From positions 620,001-684,000 of the forward strand of contig NBAZ01000010.1 of the NCBI GenBank assembly GCA_002794735.1: a DNA stretch of 64,000 nt, given 5' to 3'. The stretch comes from Pyrrhoderma lamaoense (taxonomy: Eukaryota > Basidiomycota > Agaricomycetes > Hymenochaetales > Hymenochaetaceae). Both the position numbers and the translations under genes were made by a program. The notes under the pieces were generated by a model. The model ran no database searches and was not told the origin of the DNA. It was given only the letters and a program-made list of their open reading frames with translations. Of the stretch, positions 45,096 to 57,472 are shown one piece after another (within the stretch, counting starts at the first letter, position 1; the number at the start of each line of letters is the position of its first letter).

Positions 45096-47241
45096 TTATC
45101 GGCGGCGGAAATTATCTCTCCCGCGATTCCTATCTTGCCTGTTGTTATCCCCAAAAGAGAAGGATTTACTCCTTTGACGAGAGTCGCTATTCCATTCTTT
45201 GCTAGCAGGCCTTTCGTAACGGTCAAACGACGTCCATGGTAAAGATCCACGTCTCTGGTCTTTGAAACCCTTGTTGTGTCCGTGGCTTCTACTGAAGTTT
45301 TGTCTTGATTCTTTGGCACCGAAGCCAATCCTTTTGAGGAATGTATCTGAAACATGCGGAGCCTCTGATAGGCCCCCAGCTTCCACACTCCAGGATCGCA
45401 AGCCATTAAGGATCACATCGCGTGTTACACCCATTTCAGAGGGTCTCGAAGAATAGTATCCAAGCAGCGACGAAAAGGCATCTTCCACCTCTTGACCTAT
45501 CAATCTCTGGCCCTCCTTGACTTCCTCTTCTATAGCATTCGTACGAGCTGCTACTTTTTTGTATATAGAACTACCTGAATCATGTTTCTCCGAGAGCTCT
45601 TCAACTTCATTCTTCAGATCATCGGCCGTGACAGGTTTTAGAGGAAAGTCCGCTAGACCAACTCGGATATAGTTATGCTCCCAAGGGAGAAGAACGATAT
45701 CACCACGTCCATTAGTGCCTCCTGTACGTCCAGTGCGACCTACACGGTGAACGTATTGCTCAGAGCTAGAAGGAATACCAACTTGAATCACACGTGTAAT
45801 TCCGGGATAGTCGACACCACGAGCAGAGACATCGGATGTGATAAGAATAGCCGCACCAGATTTGTCATGACGGAAACGATCTGAATTATTTACACGATAC
45901 GAACTGCTTTTCCCGAATGCAACTCGTAAATTTTTGTTCCTCTCCCAGCGGGTAGCACTACGGAACTCATCTCCCGCAATATTTTTGCAAATAGCTCAGT
46001 CATTTTCGTAGTTGGCAAGAAAATCACGGTCTTTGATTTCCCGGGGTTTGTGAGTTGATCGTGTGCAATCAGACGAAGAATATGGGGAATTTGGTCAGAA
46101 GCGGAGGGACTACGGTATGGTATTGAGGAATGTGAGCATGAACTGGAGAATCATCTTCAGGGACAGTATTTATGAAATCATGGTTTTTACTAAGAGTTCG
46201 TCGAGCCACTTGCTGCATAGCAGTATTCATAGTTGCAGAGAAAACAAATGTTTGCCGTTCCGGAGCTTCAGGTAGGATGTCAACAATTGCTTCAATATCT
46301 TCACGAAAGCCCATATCTAGCATAGTGTCTGCTTCATCGAGAATAAGCTTAAAACGGATAATTAATTTCATGCTTGCAAGGACATATCGGGAAGTACTAC
46401 TCACTATTTGCGTCTTTGAGAATGCCTCAGCAAAGTCAGGCTCATTCTCAAGAAAATCACGCAAGCGTCCCGCCGTTGCGACGACGATATCCTTCGTTTC
46501 TCTTCCCAGTACCGTTGTTGTTCCCTTTTACTGAGTCCACCTATCAAACCTTGTACAGCATAACCCTTATGATTTCCTAATAGCTTCGAAGCTTCAACTG
46601 CGATCTGTGTTGCTAGTTCTCGAGTTGGACTTAGAATTAATGTACCGACATATTTTTTACGATAAGCAACCGAGGCACGATCAGCTGTTCGATTGTTTGA
46701 TGCAGGCCCAGCTTTGGAAACCGCCTCTTCACGAATTTTAGCATCCATCTTGAGTCGGGCCTCAATTGCTGGGACAAGAAAAGCAAGAGTTTTTCCTGTT
46801 CCTGTTTTAGCTCGGACCATAAGGTCCCGAGAGAAGTTAGAGCCCTTATCTTCATCACCATCTTCAAATGGTTCAGCTAGCTTCGGTAAACGAGAGAAAA
46901 CAGCATGCTGAACTTCAGTCATATGTGTATGACGGAAAGGGTTTCGAGTGATAGAATTCATGGTAGCTTCGTTAATTTTCCCCGCAAGTTGTGAGAAAGG
47001 GACTCTATCCTGTAGAGCATTTTTTTCAACGACTTTGGCATCTGTATAGACACCCGGCTTGATTCCGGACGCTAGTGCATCAGATGCACCAAAACGAGGA
47101 ACAGTCGTTGACAGCAACCGCGGACACACTAAACAGCAGTTAAGCATTGTGAAAAGAAAAGAAAATGCAGAACGTACGTCGGGTTGGGATTATTGGAGCT
47201 GCACGCCATGAGCGAAGGGCAATTGAAAGAGCAGTCACCAT
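45096..47241 (-). CDS. Mitochondrial DEAD-box RNA helicase (Mss116-like), three apparent -1 breaks
   Basis: An ATP-dependent RNA helicase. Exon 1 (47178-47241) plus the intron 47129-47177 yields [20 protein letters not shown] joined to [14 protein letters not shown], an Arg/Ser/Ala-rich N-terminus without acids, typical of a mitochondrial presequence. Motifs: MTEVQHAVF (Q motif), [13 protein letters not shown] (motif I), [11 protein letters not shown] (Ia), GGLSKRE, ATAGRL (Ib), LDEADTMLD (II), FSATM (III), [12 protein letters not shown] (IV), [13 protein letters not shown] (V), [13 protein letters not shown] (VI). The C-terminal tail is Arg/Gly/Asp/Ser-rich ([10 protein letters not shown]). 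The frame is broken at 46505-46507, 46106-46108 and 45908-45911; one base restored at each (GGG, CCC and AAAA runs) rebuilds [24 protein letters not shown] and HSGKSSSYR. Confidence 0.9.
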
Positions 47242-48140
47242 CGTAGTCGCTGGTGAAGATCGTCCTTCTAGGAAACGGATGAAAATACTAGATTTTCCTG
47301 TTCCCACGACTAATTTAGCGACTATATATAATAGTCATCGACACGTTTAACCATTAGTCATTGTCAACCTGTGTACTATACCGTACTCAGTTTTTTTTAT
47401 CATCGATATATTAAACGTCCGTCAGTTAAGTCTAGTGACGAATACGTACTCTGTACTGGCACAATGATTGAGCGAACAAATCTGGAAGCCTTCCTCACGA
47501 CGTGTATCTGTGATGTTGTATACCTAAAAAGCTCGTTTTATATTTTGAAAGAGCATTATGTGCGATGCTCTCCGTAGACTTCAACCGGCTGCTGTACCTT
47601 TTGAAATGAACACACTAGTCTATCATAACCCTCGGACGATTCAAGGCCATATGATGTAAACACTAGTTCCACACTGTCCTTGTCCCCTCTATATAGTAAC
47701 AAAAGTATGCTCAGCGAACTTCTGATCCCTCTCTTCCTTACCGCTATGATATTCCTTTTATGGGTCATATCATATATACTATCTTTGTACTCATCGAAAA
47801 TATTAGTACTGGGAGATTCGAAACAGATCATCATAATATTTCTAGAACACGACCCATTCCTCGCCTCTCAAAAGCCTGCAGCACCATGAAGATCAACTCT
47901 ACACATCTAGATTCACTACCAGGTAATCCTCGCATGCGGGTTTTGTTGACAAATCATGGGTGCTGGTACAAGTAGCTGTCAGCTCGCATATGACACGAGA
48001 TACTGGGTAGCCTCTGGTTGACGAACTGCTACATGCTTGACTATGCCAAGGGACTCTATTGGGATCAGCAGGATTGTATGGTAGACTTCTTTTTCTCTTG
48101 GTGGTTGTTCAGGTCATTTAATAGATAGCCCGTTTAAATA
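47242..48140. other. Intergenic region at the edge of the accessory block
   Basis: From about 47445 to 47580 the sequence resembles 52978-53108 (e.g. tactctgtactggcacaatga against tactcagtactgacacgatga), so the duplicated block begins here. Short frames (47371-47577, 47556-47834) are not genes by domain content. Confidence 0.45.
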
Positions 48141-48149
48141 AAGGTATCA

Positions 48150-49210
48150 GGACATCCAGATTTTCGGTCCCCATTCGCCGTAGGTCTCAATTCGTCTAGA
48201 AATGACATGTAATGAATACCGTCCTAGTGATGTCAGGTACCTATGCCTTAACCTAATGTCACAGGTCTATCTTCGAAGTTATTAAATCAATGTCTAGGTT
48301 CTTAAAGGTGGTATAATCTGGCTTAGTGCTTTTTCGGTGTTGGATTAACGTAAGAGATGGCTTATGAGCTACTAGGGCTGCTTGGTGTGATGGGAAGTCG
48401 TGCTCAAGCTGTCGGTAGCCCATATCAATAATACAGTAAATGCAAATTTAAATGTTTCGCCCTTAGGAGTCGGAGAATATAGTCTTGGTGGTAGCTATTC
48501 TTGGCAAACAGACCAATATGGTCTGGCAATTGAATCTGTTTCAAAAAACAAATGAGTTTTGCCTAACGGGGATATAACTTCTGGACTTATATTGCACTTA
48601 ATGACATTATGCTGGTTGATCATATACGCTTATTTTTTGAATCTAACGATCAAATCCCACGGGTACAAGATAAACATCCAGTAGTCATCCTCAATCTCGT
48701 GTATGCGTGAGTCCATATACTATCTTCAGTGTACATAAACTAACAAAATCCTTCCAAGGTGGTGCAATTTTTTGTGATATACCATCTCGTCCAACATTGA
48801 AGTTGTATATGTCGTGAGTGGGATGGTAAGTGCTACACAACCTATCGAGGTTTCGAGTTTCGGAATATCTCCACAAGCCCACTCATTCATGCGTGGATGT
48901 CTTAAGCTTCAGCCTACACCCCGCTCAAAAACGAAGTTACAAGGGATTTAGACCGTATACCCGATCGGGCTAGATACAGCTCTCAAAAAATGGGGAAATT
49001 TTGCCGGCGAACTTTCCTAACTTAACGTATGAGTAGGCGGAGAATATTCAAGAAACCGATAAAAAATCCTAGCGCTATTTGTTGGGTTATCGAAAAAGAA
49101 GGGCCGAAAGTACCCAAAGAGTAGCTTTAGCTGAGCTCGACAATGCTGTGGTGAATTTCTTATTATCCAATAACAACCCTTGAGCACGAGAAGTACCTAT
49201 ATATCAATAG
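48150..49210 (+). pseudogene. Decayed FAD-linked oxidase relic
   Basis: Parts of the oxidase family are readable in scattered frames: near 48151-48185 HPDFRSPFAVG; near 48385-48420 LGVMG; near 48470-48600 VGEYSLGGSYSWQTDQYGLAIES followed by a stop and VLPNGDI; and near 49138-49190 LDNAVVNFLLSNNNP then a stop. These match the intact gene at 50327 (VGGYSLGGGYSWSTDQYGLAID, NVAVENFSLSNSDP). Multiple stops and lost segments show that it is not functional. It is the most degraded copy in the array. Confidence 0.75.
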
Positions 49211-50326
49211 GGAGGTAGATCTAGTTGGATCTCGCCCACTAAATGGGTAAGCACTGATTAAAAACACTATGGCTCAGCTTCACCGGCTCTACTGAAGAAC
49301 CAGCACCGTTGCAGAGGCTCAATGCTAACGTGCACCTAGAGGTGCTTTCTCTCGTGGTCCCCCTCTCTGTGTCAGATGATCTACTCAAGTGATCCATTTA
49401 AATCTCTAGCTACGGAATCCTCTACTACTATACTCCCTTCCTCTCTGTACTGAACTTTTCTTTCTACAGAAAAGAGAGATATGAGCTCTATAATGTTTTG
49501 TTAGCTGAGATCAAGTGGCATCCCCATTCACATGAGGAACTTGCTGTTTTTGAAATTTTATGTTTACGGGTCGATATTTTTTCCTGAACTATACCCTCCC
49601 AGATGCATCTCTGGAAAGGCCATATGGTGCTAATGTTAGTTAACTCACGAGGCCCACTGTGATGCATGACTCCGGGAAGGTGGCGACACAAATAGGAAAT
49701 TTCAAGTTCTAGGGGCAAATCAAATATATGGAATTTTCGTATGTCACTACTAATGTGTTATGCAAAAGAACAACAGACCTTCTTATTATGATTAGGTAGG
49801 CCTCTGATGGGACAACTGATACTCTAGATTTAAAGTTATGTTATCTTTATAGATGCCTCATCACTTGCATACTCTTCCATATCGCAGAGATTTTCAAGCT
49901 ATTATTGAAAAATAAAAGTAACCGTAACGGTTAGCGGAACTAAGCCTCGACCCGCTGTCAATGATGATGTAAGCTAGCAATTTCGGATCAAGTATGGACA
50001 AAAATACTAGATTCTTCTGTTCCTGCTGACCTGGTGACCTAGACAGTTGTCAACGTATGTACAACTAACCGCCTCTATAGTTATGTTTGGTGCCCGGTGC
50101 CTTGAGGAATGTAGGGCGTTCCCAGTCAGGAGATGAAACTGACATCAATGCTCATGCCGTCTATCATATCACCCATTTAACACCCACAATGCTCTAATAA
50201 TTTGATGATAGGTTTCCCCATAAAGTAGTATAAATTCTTATATATAATCATTTGTCTCATTATAGCACGGGCGAGACCGTCATAGTACCCTACATTATAC
50301 ATAGTTTTCGACAGTCGTTTACCGCC
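49211..50326. other. Duplicated upstream block of oxidase A
   Basis: Non-coding. The segments at about 49300-49450 and 49856-50290 align with 53590-53760 and 53851-54290, i.e. the upstream part of the ~4-kb duplication. TATA-like box at 50229-50234. Confidence 0.5.
50229..50234 (+). promoter_or_regulatory. TATA-like box of oxidase A
   Basis: tataaa, 98 bases before the start codon; oxidase B has ctataaa at about 54234-54240, 75-80 bases before its ATG. Confidence 0.4.
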
Positions 50327-52418
50327 ATGATTACTCCGCTATGGAAACTCTTTGCTCTATCTCTTTACTCATTGGGAACACTACCACTAGTGTATTCAAA
50401 AGAAGCTATCGTGGAAAAGAGAACACAAGATTCCACTGTCTCTCAAAGGGCCTGCAATGTTTTAAAGACCAGGTTCCCATATTTGGTGTCTCTACCAGGT
50501 ATCTATCTGTTTATAATCCATGCCCCGAGTTATGAATACTGGTACAGGTACTATCAAGTTTGCCAATGATATAAAACATTGGGCTTTTACCAGTGAACAA
50601 AATGCTACATGCTCAATTGAGCCGAGAGATGCTGGTGATGTCAGCGAGATCGTATGTTGAACCATCTCTCTCCAGGAAAAAATAATAGACTAGTAAGCAA
50701 ACGATCTGTTTAGTTGAAGATTATAGGACACCCAGATATTCGTGCACCATTTGCGGTAGGGACAGTTTTGTTAAATATGACGGTCACATCGATTAAGTTT
50801 GTTTTAGGTGAAGTCAGGGGGCCACGCCTACGTTAAAGGCTATAGTTCTACCTTCGGTGTTCAAATTGTGATGTCGAAATTCTCAGAAGTAGTATACAAT
50901 GAGAGCTCTGGTTCAGTTACACTTGGTGTGGGGTTAACATGGGACCAGGTTTATAAGCAACTAGAGCCTTTAGGTGTGATGGTTACAGGGGGCCGAATCG
51001 GAACTGTCGGTAGGTTCAAGAAATCATACGAAAAATCTAAACTCAACATGGTTTGTTTTATCTCTAGGTGTTGGTGGCTATAGTCTCGGCGGCGGCTATT
51101 CCTGGAGTACGGACCAGTATGGCTTAGCAATTGACACCATCCTAGAGTACGAACTAGTGTTACCGAATGGAGATATTAAAATCATAACGAACGAAACAAA
51201 CCCAGATCTTTTCTTTGCACTCAAGGCCAGTATTTTACTATATCATGCTCTCATTCACGTGAGTTGATGTTCATTAACAGGGTGGTCTGAATAATTTCGG
51301 TATCGTAACGCAGATAACATTTAGCAGTCATCCACAGTCAATTGTATACGTAAGCATTACAACTATTTCTCAAGCATACGCACTGTTTAAGAAAATTTCT
51401 AGGGGGTACCATTATCTACCCAAGTACAGCCTTAGATGATCTCAATGTAGCTGTTGAGAATTTCTCGTTATCAAACTCCGATCCTCGAGCGCAAATATTA
51501 CCTTCGTTTGTTGTGCAAGAGGGAGAGGTAGGATTACTCCTTATGTTTTCAATACGGAACACTAACTGATTATCTCATAGCTGATTGCTGTGTTGCTTTT
51601 GTTCTTTGATAATCCGGCGAATGACTCTAGAATTTTTGATCAATTTCTCTCAATACCATCTATCTCTATTGATGTGAAGTCCAGGACATTTACCGACTTG
51701 ATTCACTCTTTTGATGCAGGTTCTAGCATAAATTCGATGGGGTGTGTATCAATATGAATACATATCTTCTCTCTTTTCATAAAGGCTGACTTAAGGTTGA
51801 ACTTCATCAAGTTATACAGATCAGGTTGTCCCAATTACTAAGTATACGGCTCCAGTGTTGAACGAGATAATAACCCAAGCCGTGGTCATTGAAAAACGAA
51901 TAAGGAACCGTTATTCAACTATAAACTTTACTGTTGTCGCGTCTGTAGAACCTTTCATAAATGCCAACGCTCATTCGTCTGGTGGGGCATATCCTCATGA
52001 CCCCGAACGACCTACGACACCTTCTATATGTCAGATTATTTATGTAATCGATCCAAACATGTCATCAGGTATGGATTTTTCTGATGATTGTGACTATCTT
52101 CTCTGTATTAAGCTATACACCGTTTAAGGAGAACTGGATGAACTTCATGATGCTTTCACAGATGAAGTAAACCGATTTTCTCGTGCTGTTCAAGAACGAG
52201 CCGTCTCTGAAGGTTTGAGTCGCTGGGATGATGTACTGTATCCGAACTATGCATTGTCGGACACCCCCTTAGAGCTAATTTACGGTGCGAATGTCCCTAG
52301 ACTTGTGGAGATCGCTGCGAAGTATGATCCTGAGAGGATAATGACATTAACTGGAAACTTTAAGTTCCAAGAGTCATTCAACTATCGGGACACGTTATAT
52401 GTGAACCTAGATACATAG
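50327..52418 (+). CDS. Secreted FAD-linked oxidase A (FAD-PCMH / BBE-like)
   Basis: Start MITPLWKLFALSLYSLGTLP gives a signal peptide. Exon 1 ends at 50498 and exon 2 is 50548-50651; further exons follow. The FAD domain reads IKHWAFTSEQNATCSIEP, KIIGHPDIRAPFA, VKSGGHAYVKGYSS (the His expected to carry 8-alpha-linked FAD), GRIGTVG, GVGGYSLGGGYSWSTDQYGLA, and FFALKGGLNNFGIVT. The substrate domain includes LSIPSISIDVKSRTF, YTDQVVPITKYT, VEPFINANAHSSGGAYPHDP and the BBE C-terminal box GLSRWDDVLYPNYALSDTPL and YGANVPRLVEIAAKYDPERIMTLTGNF. The second FAD-linking Cys seen in bicovalent BBE enzymes is absent (TVG at that place). Known relatives oxidise sugars or alkaloids (CAZy AA7 group); substrate here unknown. 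The frame appears intact; neighbour of B. Confidence 0.82.
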
Positions 52419-53100
52419 TACATAGTAGCATCTGAGCTCATTGCTATGTACACTGTACATCGAATAAAGTTTCTGATTTTTCATTCTGATTATAATAGTG
52501 GATTCCCATATAGGAATGTAGTCCCCGACAGATGGTCAGCCATAATAATAGCGTCATACGGTATACCCAACAATTTCCTCGTCTAATGTCAGACCGAAAA
52601 TACATTAATCCCCGACTGACTATTCCTAAGCCAAGTATAGCCGTACCTTTTTCTCGCTTGTCCGGAACCTTATTTTGTCATGGTTTCAATCTTTTGTAAC
52701 TGACTCTGATAATAATATTATGGACTGCGACCAGAACGTCATATATTATCAGTAAGTCATTGATTATTTTGTATGTAAAAATGTAAACACTGGACTGAAT
52801 CAATTCAAGTTTGGAATTCAGAAGCAATTTGCCCTAAGGTTTTATGGGGTTTGTATCCAGGCTAATCATAACTACTCTGATAAATTATCGCCCAGGCTAA
52901 ATAGTGTACTTCTCGTATGCAATTCATGCTGATCTTCTCCCATTCGCTGTGCTTGTAATGTATCTTAGATGTCCATGCCGCGTACTCAGTACTGACACGA
53001 TGAACAAATCCGAAAAGCCTACCTCAAAGTGTTGATGCGATGTTGTAAACCGTAGAAACTCATCTCATATATGTTTAAGATAAATGCATCATGTGTGATG
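52419..53100. other. Oxidase A 3' flank
   Basis: The segment at 52501-52620 aligns with 56481-56600 behind oxidase B; 52850-53080 aligns with 56860-56970 and also 47445-47580. No gene seen. Confidence 0.5.
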
Positions 53101-53295
53101 CTGAGCTCGACAAAGCTTGGATGACGATCTTAATATCCAAGACCAACCCTTGGACACAAATATATCAAAAGGGAGGTAGATCAAGTTGCATCCTACCCAT
53201 CAAGAATGTAAGCATTGATTATTCAACACTATGGCTCAGCTTCAATTCTGACCCTTCTTTTTCGATCGCCTATAGAATAGGTCTAGGATCTTTGA
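53100..53295 (+). pseudogene. Short oxidase relic, internally deleted
   Basis: gagctcgacaaagcttggat at 53104 onward aligns with gagctcgacaatgctgtggt at 49132 of the longer relic (LDNAVVNFLLSNNNP), and ACACTATGGCTCAGCTTCA occurs in both (about 49267 and 53227). The preceding ~100 bases align with 47445-47580, so this copy lacks about 1.55 kb that the first relic still holds. Confidence 0.55.
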
Positions 53296-53299
53296 TTAT

Positions 53300-54314
53300 T
53301 TTCTTGAGATATTATCCGCCTCTTCATGCGTGAAGTTATGAAAATTTCCGGCATGTTATCCCTATTTTATATGAAACCTGTCTCTGGCTCAATCGGATAT
53401 GCAGTCTGAATTTCTTGTAGCTTCATTGTTGAAGGTAAGAATAAACCTGAGACCCCTCGACAGGTAATGTAGCACATACAACTCCAATCACGACGTGAAC
53501 AACTTCAATATTGGACGAATAAATAATCACAAATCAATCTTGCTGAAGAGCGAATGAGATCAAGAAGTTCAAGTTTGACTGTTAAAAGTCAGCAATGTTG
53601 CAGAGACTCAATTCCAACGCACATTTTTCTAGAAGTGCTTTTTCTCGCGAACCCTTTTCTGTTTCAGATAATATACCCAACAGATCTAATCATATTGTTA
53701 GGTACAGAACCATGCACTACAACAGTCTCTTCCTCTCTGTACTTAGTTTCAATCGCCATTAAATGATGACGACAAACCTCCTTGTTATAAATCAGTAAGC
53801 CTCTGGAAGGAATTCATAAGGCCCTATATATAAAGTTATGCATTCCTTATAGATGCTTCGTCCCTTTCATCATGCCGCCCCTAAGATTTCCAAGATGCTA
53901 CTGAAAAAAGATGTGACCGCAACAGTTAGCGGAACTTAAGCCCCAACCATTGGTAATAATGATGTAAGCCAATGATATCGTATCAAGTATTAATGAAATT
54001 ATTAAATTCTTTTGTTCAAGCTGACCTGGTGACCTAGACCAGCTGTCAACGTATGTTCAAGTATCTAGTCTTCAAAGTTCTAATCGGTACCGGATGCCCT
54101 GAGGAATGTAGGACATTCCCAATCAGGAGATGGAACTAACATCAATACTCATGCCGTCTATCATATCACCCATCTAACACCCGCAATACTATAATGACTC
54201 GATGATATGCGTCCCCATAGGCAGTATAGATCCCTATAAATTCTCTTTTGTTTCAGTATAGCACTGGCGAGACCGTCACAGTACCCTCATAGATATCGAC
54301 AATCGTTCACTGCC
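53300..54314. other. Duplicated upstream block of oxidase B
   Basis: Non-coding copy of the block at about 49280-50326. TATA-like ctataaa at about 54234-54240. Confidence 0.5.
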
Positions 54315-56368
54315 ATGATTACTCCGCTATGGAGCCTCTTTGCTCTATCTCTTTACTCATTGGGAACGCTACCAATAGTGTATCCAAAAGAAGCTATCGT
54401 GGAAAAGAGAACACAAAACCTTCTCACTGTCTCTCAAAGGGCCTGCAATGTTTTAAAGACCAGGTTCCCATATTTAGTGTCTCTACCAGGTACTTATCTG
54501 TATATAAATCATGCGCCCAAGTCATGAATACTGGTACAGGTACTATCCAGTTTGCCAACGATATAAAACATTGGGCTTCAACCAGTGAACAAAATGCTAC
54601 ATGTTCAATTGAGCCGAGAGATGCTGGTGATGTCAGCGAGATCGTATGTTGAACCATCTCTCTCCAGGAAAAAAATAGACTAGTAAGCAAACGATCTGTT
54701 TAGTTGAAGATTATAGGACACCCAGATATTCGGGCACCATTTGCAGTAGGGGCAGTTTGGTTAAGTATGGCGGATACATTGATTAAGTTTGTTTTAGGTG
54801 AAGTCAGGGGGCCACGCCTACGTTAAAGGCTATAGTTCTACCCCCGGTGTTCAAATTGCAATGTCGAAATTCTCAGAAGTGGTATACAATGAGAGCTCTG
54901 GCTCAGTAACACTTGGTGTGGGATTAACATGGGACCAGGTATATAAGCAACTAGAGCCATTAGGTGTAATGGTCACAGGGGAAGAATCGGAACTGTCGGT
55001 AAGTATAAGAAATCATACGAAAAATATTTACCTCTTCACGGTTATATCCCCAGGTGTTGGTGGCTATAGTCTTGGCGGTGGTTATTCCTGGAGCACAGAC
55101 CAGTATGGCTTAGCAATCGACACCATTCTAGAATACGAATTGGTACTACCTGGTGGAGATATAAGAACCATTAGCAATGAAACAAACCCTGACCTTTTCT
55201 TTGCACTCAAGGTCAATATTTTGCTTCGCCATGTGCTCGTACCTGAGAGCTGATGTCCAGTGACAGGGTGGTTTGAATAATTTCGGTATTGTGACGAGAA
55301 TAACATTCAGCAGTCATCCACAGTCACTTGTTTACGTTAGTATGATAGCTATTTATCCGCTATTCGAATCCAACAGAAATTTGTATAGGGGGGCACTGTA
55401 TTTTTCGAAGAAAATTCAATAGATAAACTCAGTAGAGCAGTGGAAAATTTCTCGTTATCAAACACCGATCCTCGAGCACAAATAATACCTTCTTTTATTG
55501 TACAAGGGGGGAGGTATATGTCTAGTCCTTATGTACCTGCAACATAAGACATTGATCAACTACCTCATAGCTCACTGCTTCGATATTTTTGTTCTTGGAT
55601 AATCCATCGGACAGCTCTGGGTTTTTAATCAGTTCCTCTCAATACCCTCTATTTCTGTTGATGTGAAGTCAAGGACGTTCACCAACTTAGTGCTCTCGTT
55701 TGATGTATTTACTGGCACTGATTCAATGGGGTATGCAAACAATATGAACACTAAACCATCTCTGTTAATAGTTGCTGACTAAAGGTTAACTTTAAGCTAT
55801 ACAGAACAGGTTGTCCCTATCACTAAGTATACAACTCCAGTGCTGAACGAGATGATAACACAAGCCTTGATCACTGAAAAACGGATAAGGTCCAATTACC
55901 CAGGTATATCTGTAACCGTTGCTGCGGTTGCAGAACCATTCATAAATGCCAACGCTCATTCATCCGGTGGAGCATATCCTCATGATCCCGATCGACCTAC
56001 AACACCTTCTCCATATCAGATAGTGTACCTTATCGATCCAGACATGTCATCAGGTATAATTTTCTGATGTTTGGAGAGATCTTCTCTATTTTAACTCTTA
56101 CTGCTGTAAAGGAGAATTGAACGAACTCCATAATACTCTCACAGACGAAGTAAAGCGGTTTTCTCGTGCTGTCCAAGAACGAGCCGTCTCTGAAGGTTTA
56201 AGCCGCTGGGATGATGTCTTATATCCGAATTATGCCTTATCGGATACTCCTCTAGAGCTGGTTTACGGTACGAATGTCCCTCGACTTGTGGAGATCGCTG
56301 CGAAGTATGATCCTGAGAGGATAATGACATTAACTGGAAACTTCAAGTTCCAAGAGCCACTAGACTAA
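54315..56368 (+). CDS. Secreted FAD-linked oxidase B (tandem copy of A; apparent -1 breaks)
   Basis: It is nearly identical to A in the signal peptide (MITPLWSLFALSLYSLGTLP), the FAD His motif VKSGGHAYVKGYSS, GVGGYSLGGGYSWSTDQYGLAID and the C-terminal box MTLTGNFKFQEPLD. The frame breaks at the G run 54978-54981 (TGGRIGTVG becomes TGEESELS), in the G run 55506-55511 just before a donor, and in the T run 55622-55626 (SSG..FNQFL). Each is one base short of A. If the breaks are real, B is a pseudogene; if they are assembly errors, B is a functional paralogue. The core domains are otherwise conserved, and synonymous-looking differences dominate, which favours an intact gene. Confidence 0.75.
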
Positions 56369-57472
56369 CTAGATAAGTTTTATGAAGCCAGGTGCATAGC
56401 GAACAGTAGCATCTAGACTTCTTTCTATGTACATTGAATAAAACTTCTAAAAGGAGTAATCTAGCTATAAAAATGGACATTCATATAGGAAAGTAGTTCT
56501 CTACAGGTGGTCAGCCATAATAAAGGCATCTTATGGCCTACCCAACAATTCCCTGGCCTAATGTTCAGACTAAAAATACATTATTCCTCCAACTAACTGC
56601 TCCTAAGTCAAGTATACGCGTACCTCTTTCTCACTGTTCTGGAACTTTATTATGTTATAGGTTCTTTTTATTTTTGTGATTGATGCTGATAGCAATATCC
56701 TGGACTGCTTCATCTGGATATCGATCACTGAGATCCTAGGTAGTCAGAACAACACATATAATCAGTATGTTATTAATCAGTTTATATGTGATAATGTGTG
56801 CATCAATCCAGTTTTGGAACATAGACGCACATCACCTGAGGCTTATGAGGTTTGTATCCAGGCTAATCATGTTTACCTCTGATAGAACATCGCACAAGCT
56901 AAATAGGATACTTCTCTTATGCAATGCATTTTGATCTCCTTCCATCCGCTGTGCCTTCAATGTATCTCGAATGTCCGCGTCCGAAGGGCTCGGTCTTGTC
57001 TTACCCTTTCAATAAGCATTGGCGTGTGAAACTTCCTTCTTTTACTCTCTTCGATCGTTTAAAATCACATAAAAATTACAAACACAACGAACTAGGAAAC
57101 TTCTCAAAATGATATATGGGGTATTGTTTCGGCACAAGCTATATCCCTGCGTACTTCTTATTGAGCATCAAATCATCCATTCTTCTAAGGCTTCTTTTTA
57201 TTAATGCTCATCTAATGACAGGTCTTACTTTTGTAAGGATACTCTACACAGCTGACAAGGCTCGCGTTATAATTCTCTATAGCATCCCAGCACATCCGTG
57301 CGCCTAATATAAGCAATATAAACGCCATGTTCCATGTAAGGTACTATCAAACGTATAGAGCTTCGAAGACGTAACTTGTGGGGCATTTGAATAACCTGAA
57401 TTTAGGAGATATTTACATTTATATCGCCAATTTAAAAAACTACAATCACCACGACTTGGTCCTTCAAGTGCC
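56369..57472. other. Intergenic region between oxidases B and C
   Basis: The first ~650 bases are the duplicated 3' flank (aligned with 52430-53000). The rest is unique AT-rich sequence. Frames here (56676-56882, 56924-57112) have no domain. Confidence 0.4.

Larger units (their letters stand above)
49130..57000. repeat. Tandem segmental duplication of about 4 kb (two copies)
   Basis: Copy 1 (about 49130-53090) and copy 2 (about 53100-57000) share upstream non-coding sequence, TATA region, oxidase gene and 3' flank; the genes' start codons are 3988 bases apart (50327 and 54315). Examples: gctgacctggtgacctaga at about 50027 and 54022; tggtcagccataataa at about 52533 and 56508; the 3' ends of both genes (MTLTGNFKFQE). 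Divergence is visible in introns and flanks, so the duplication is not very recent. Confidence 0.75.
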
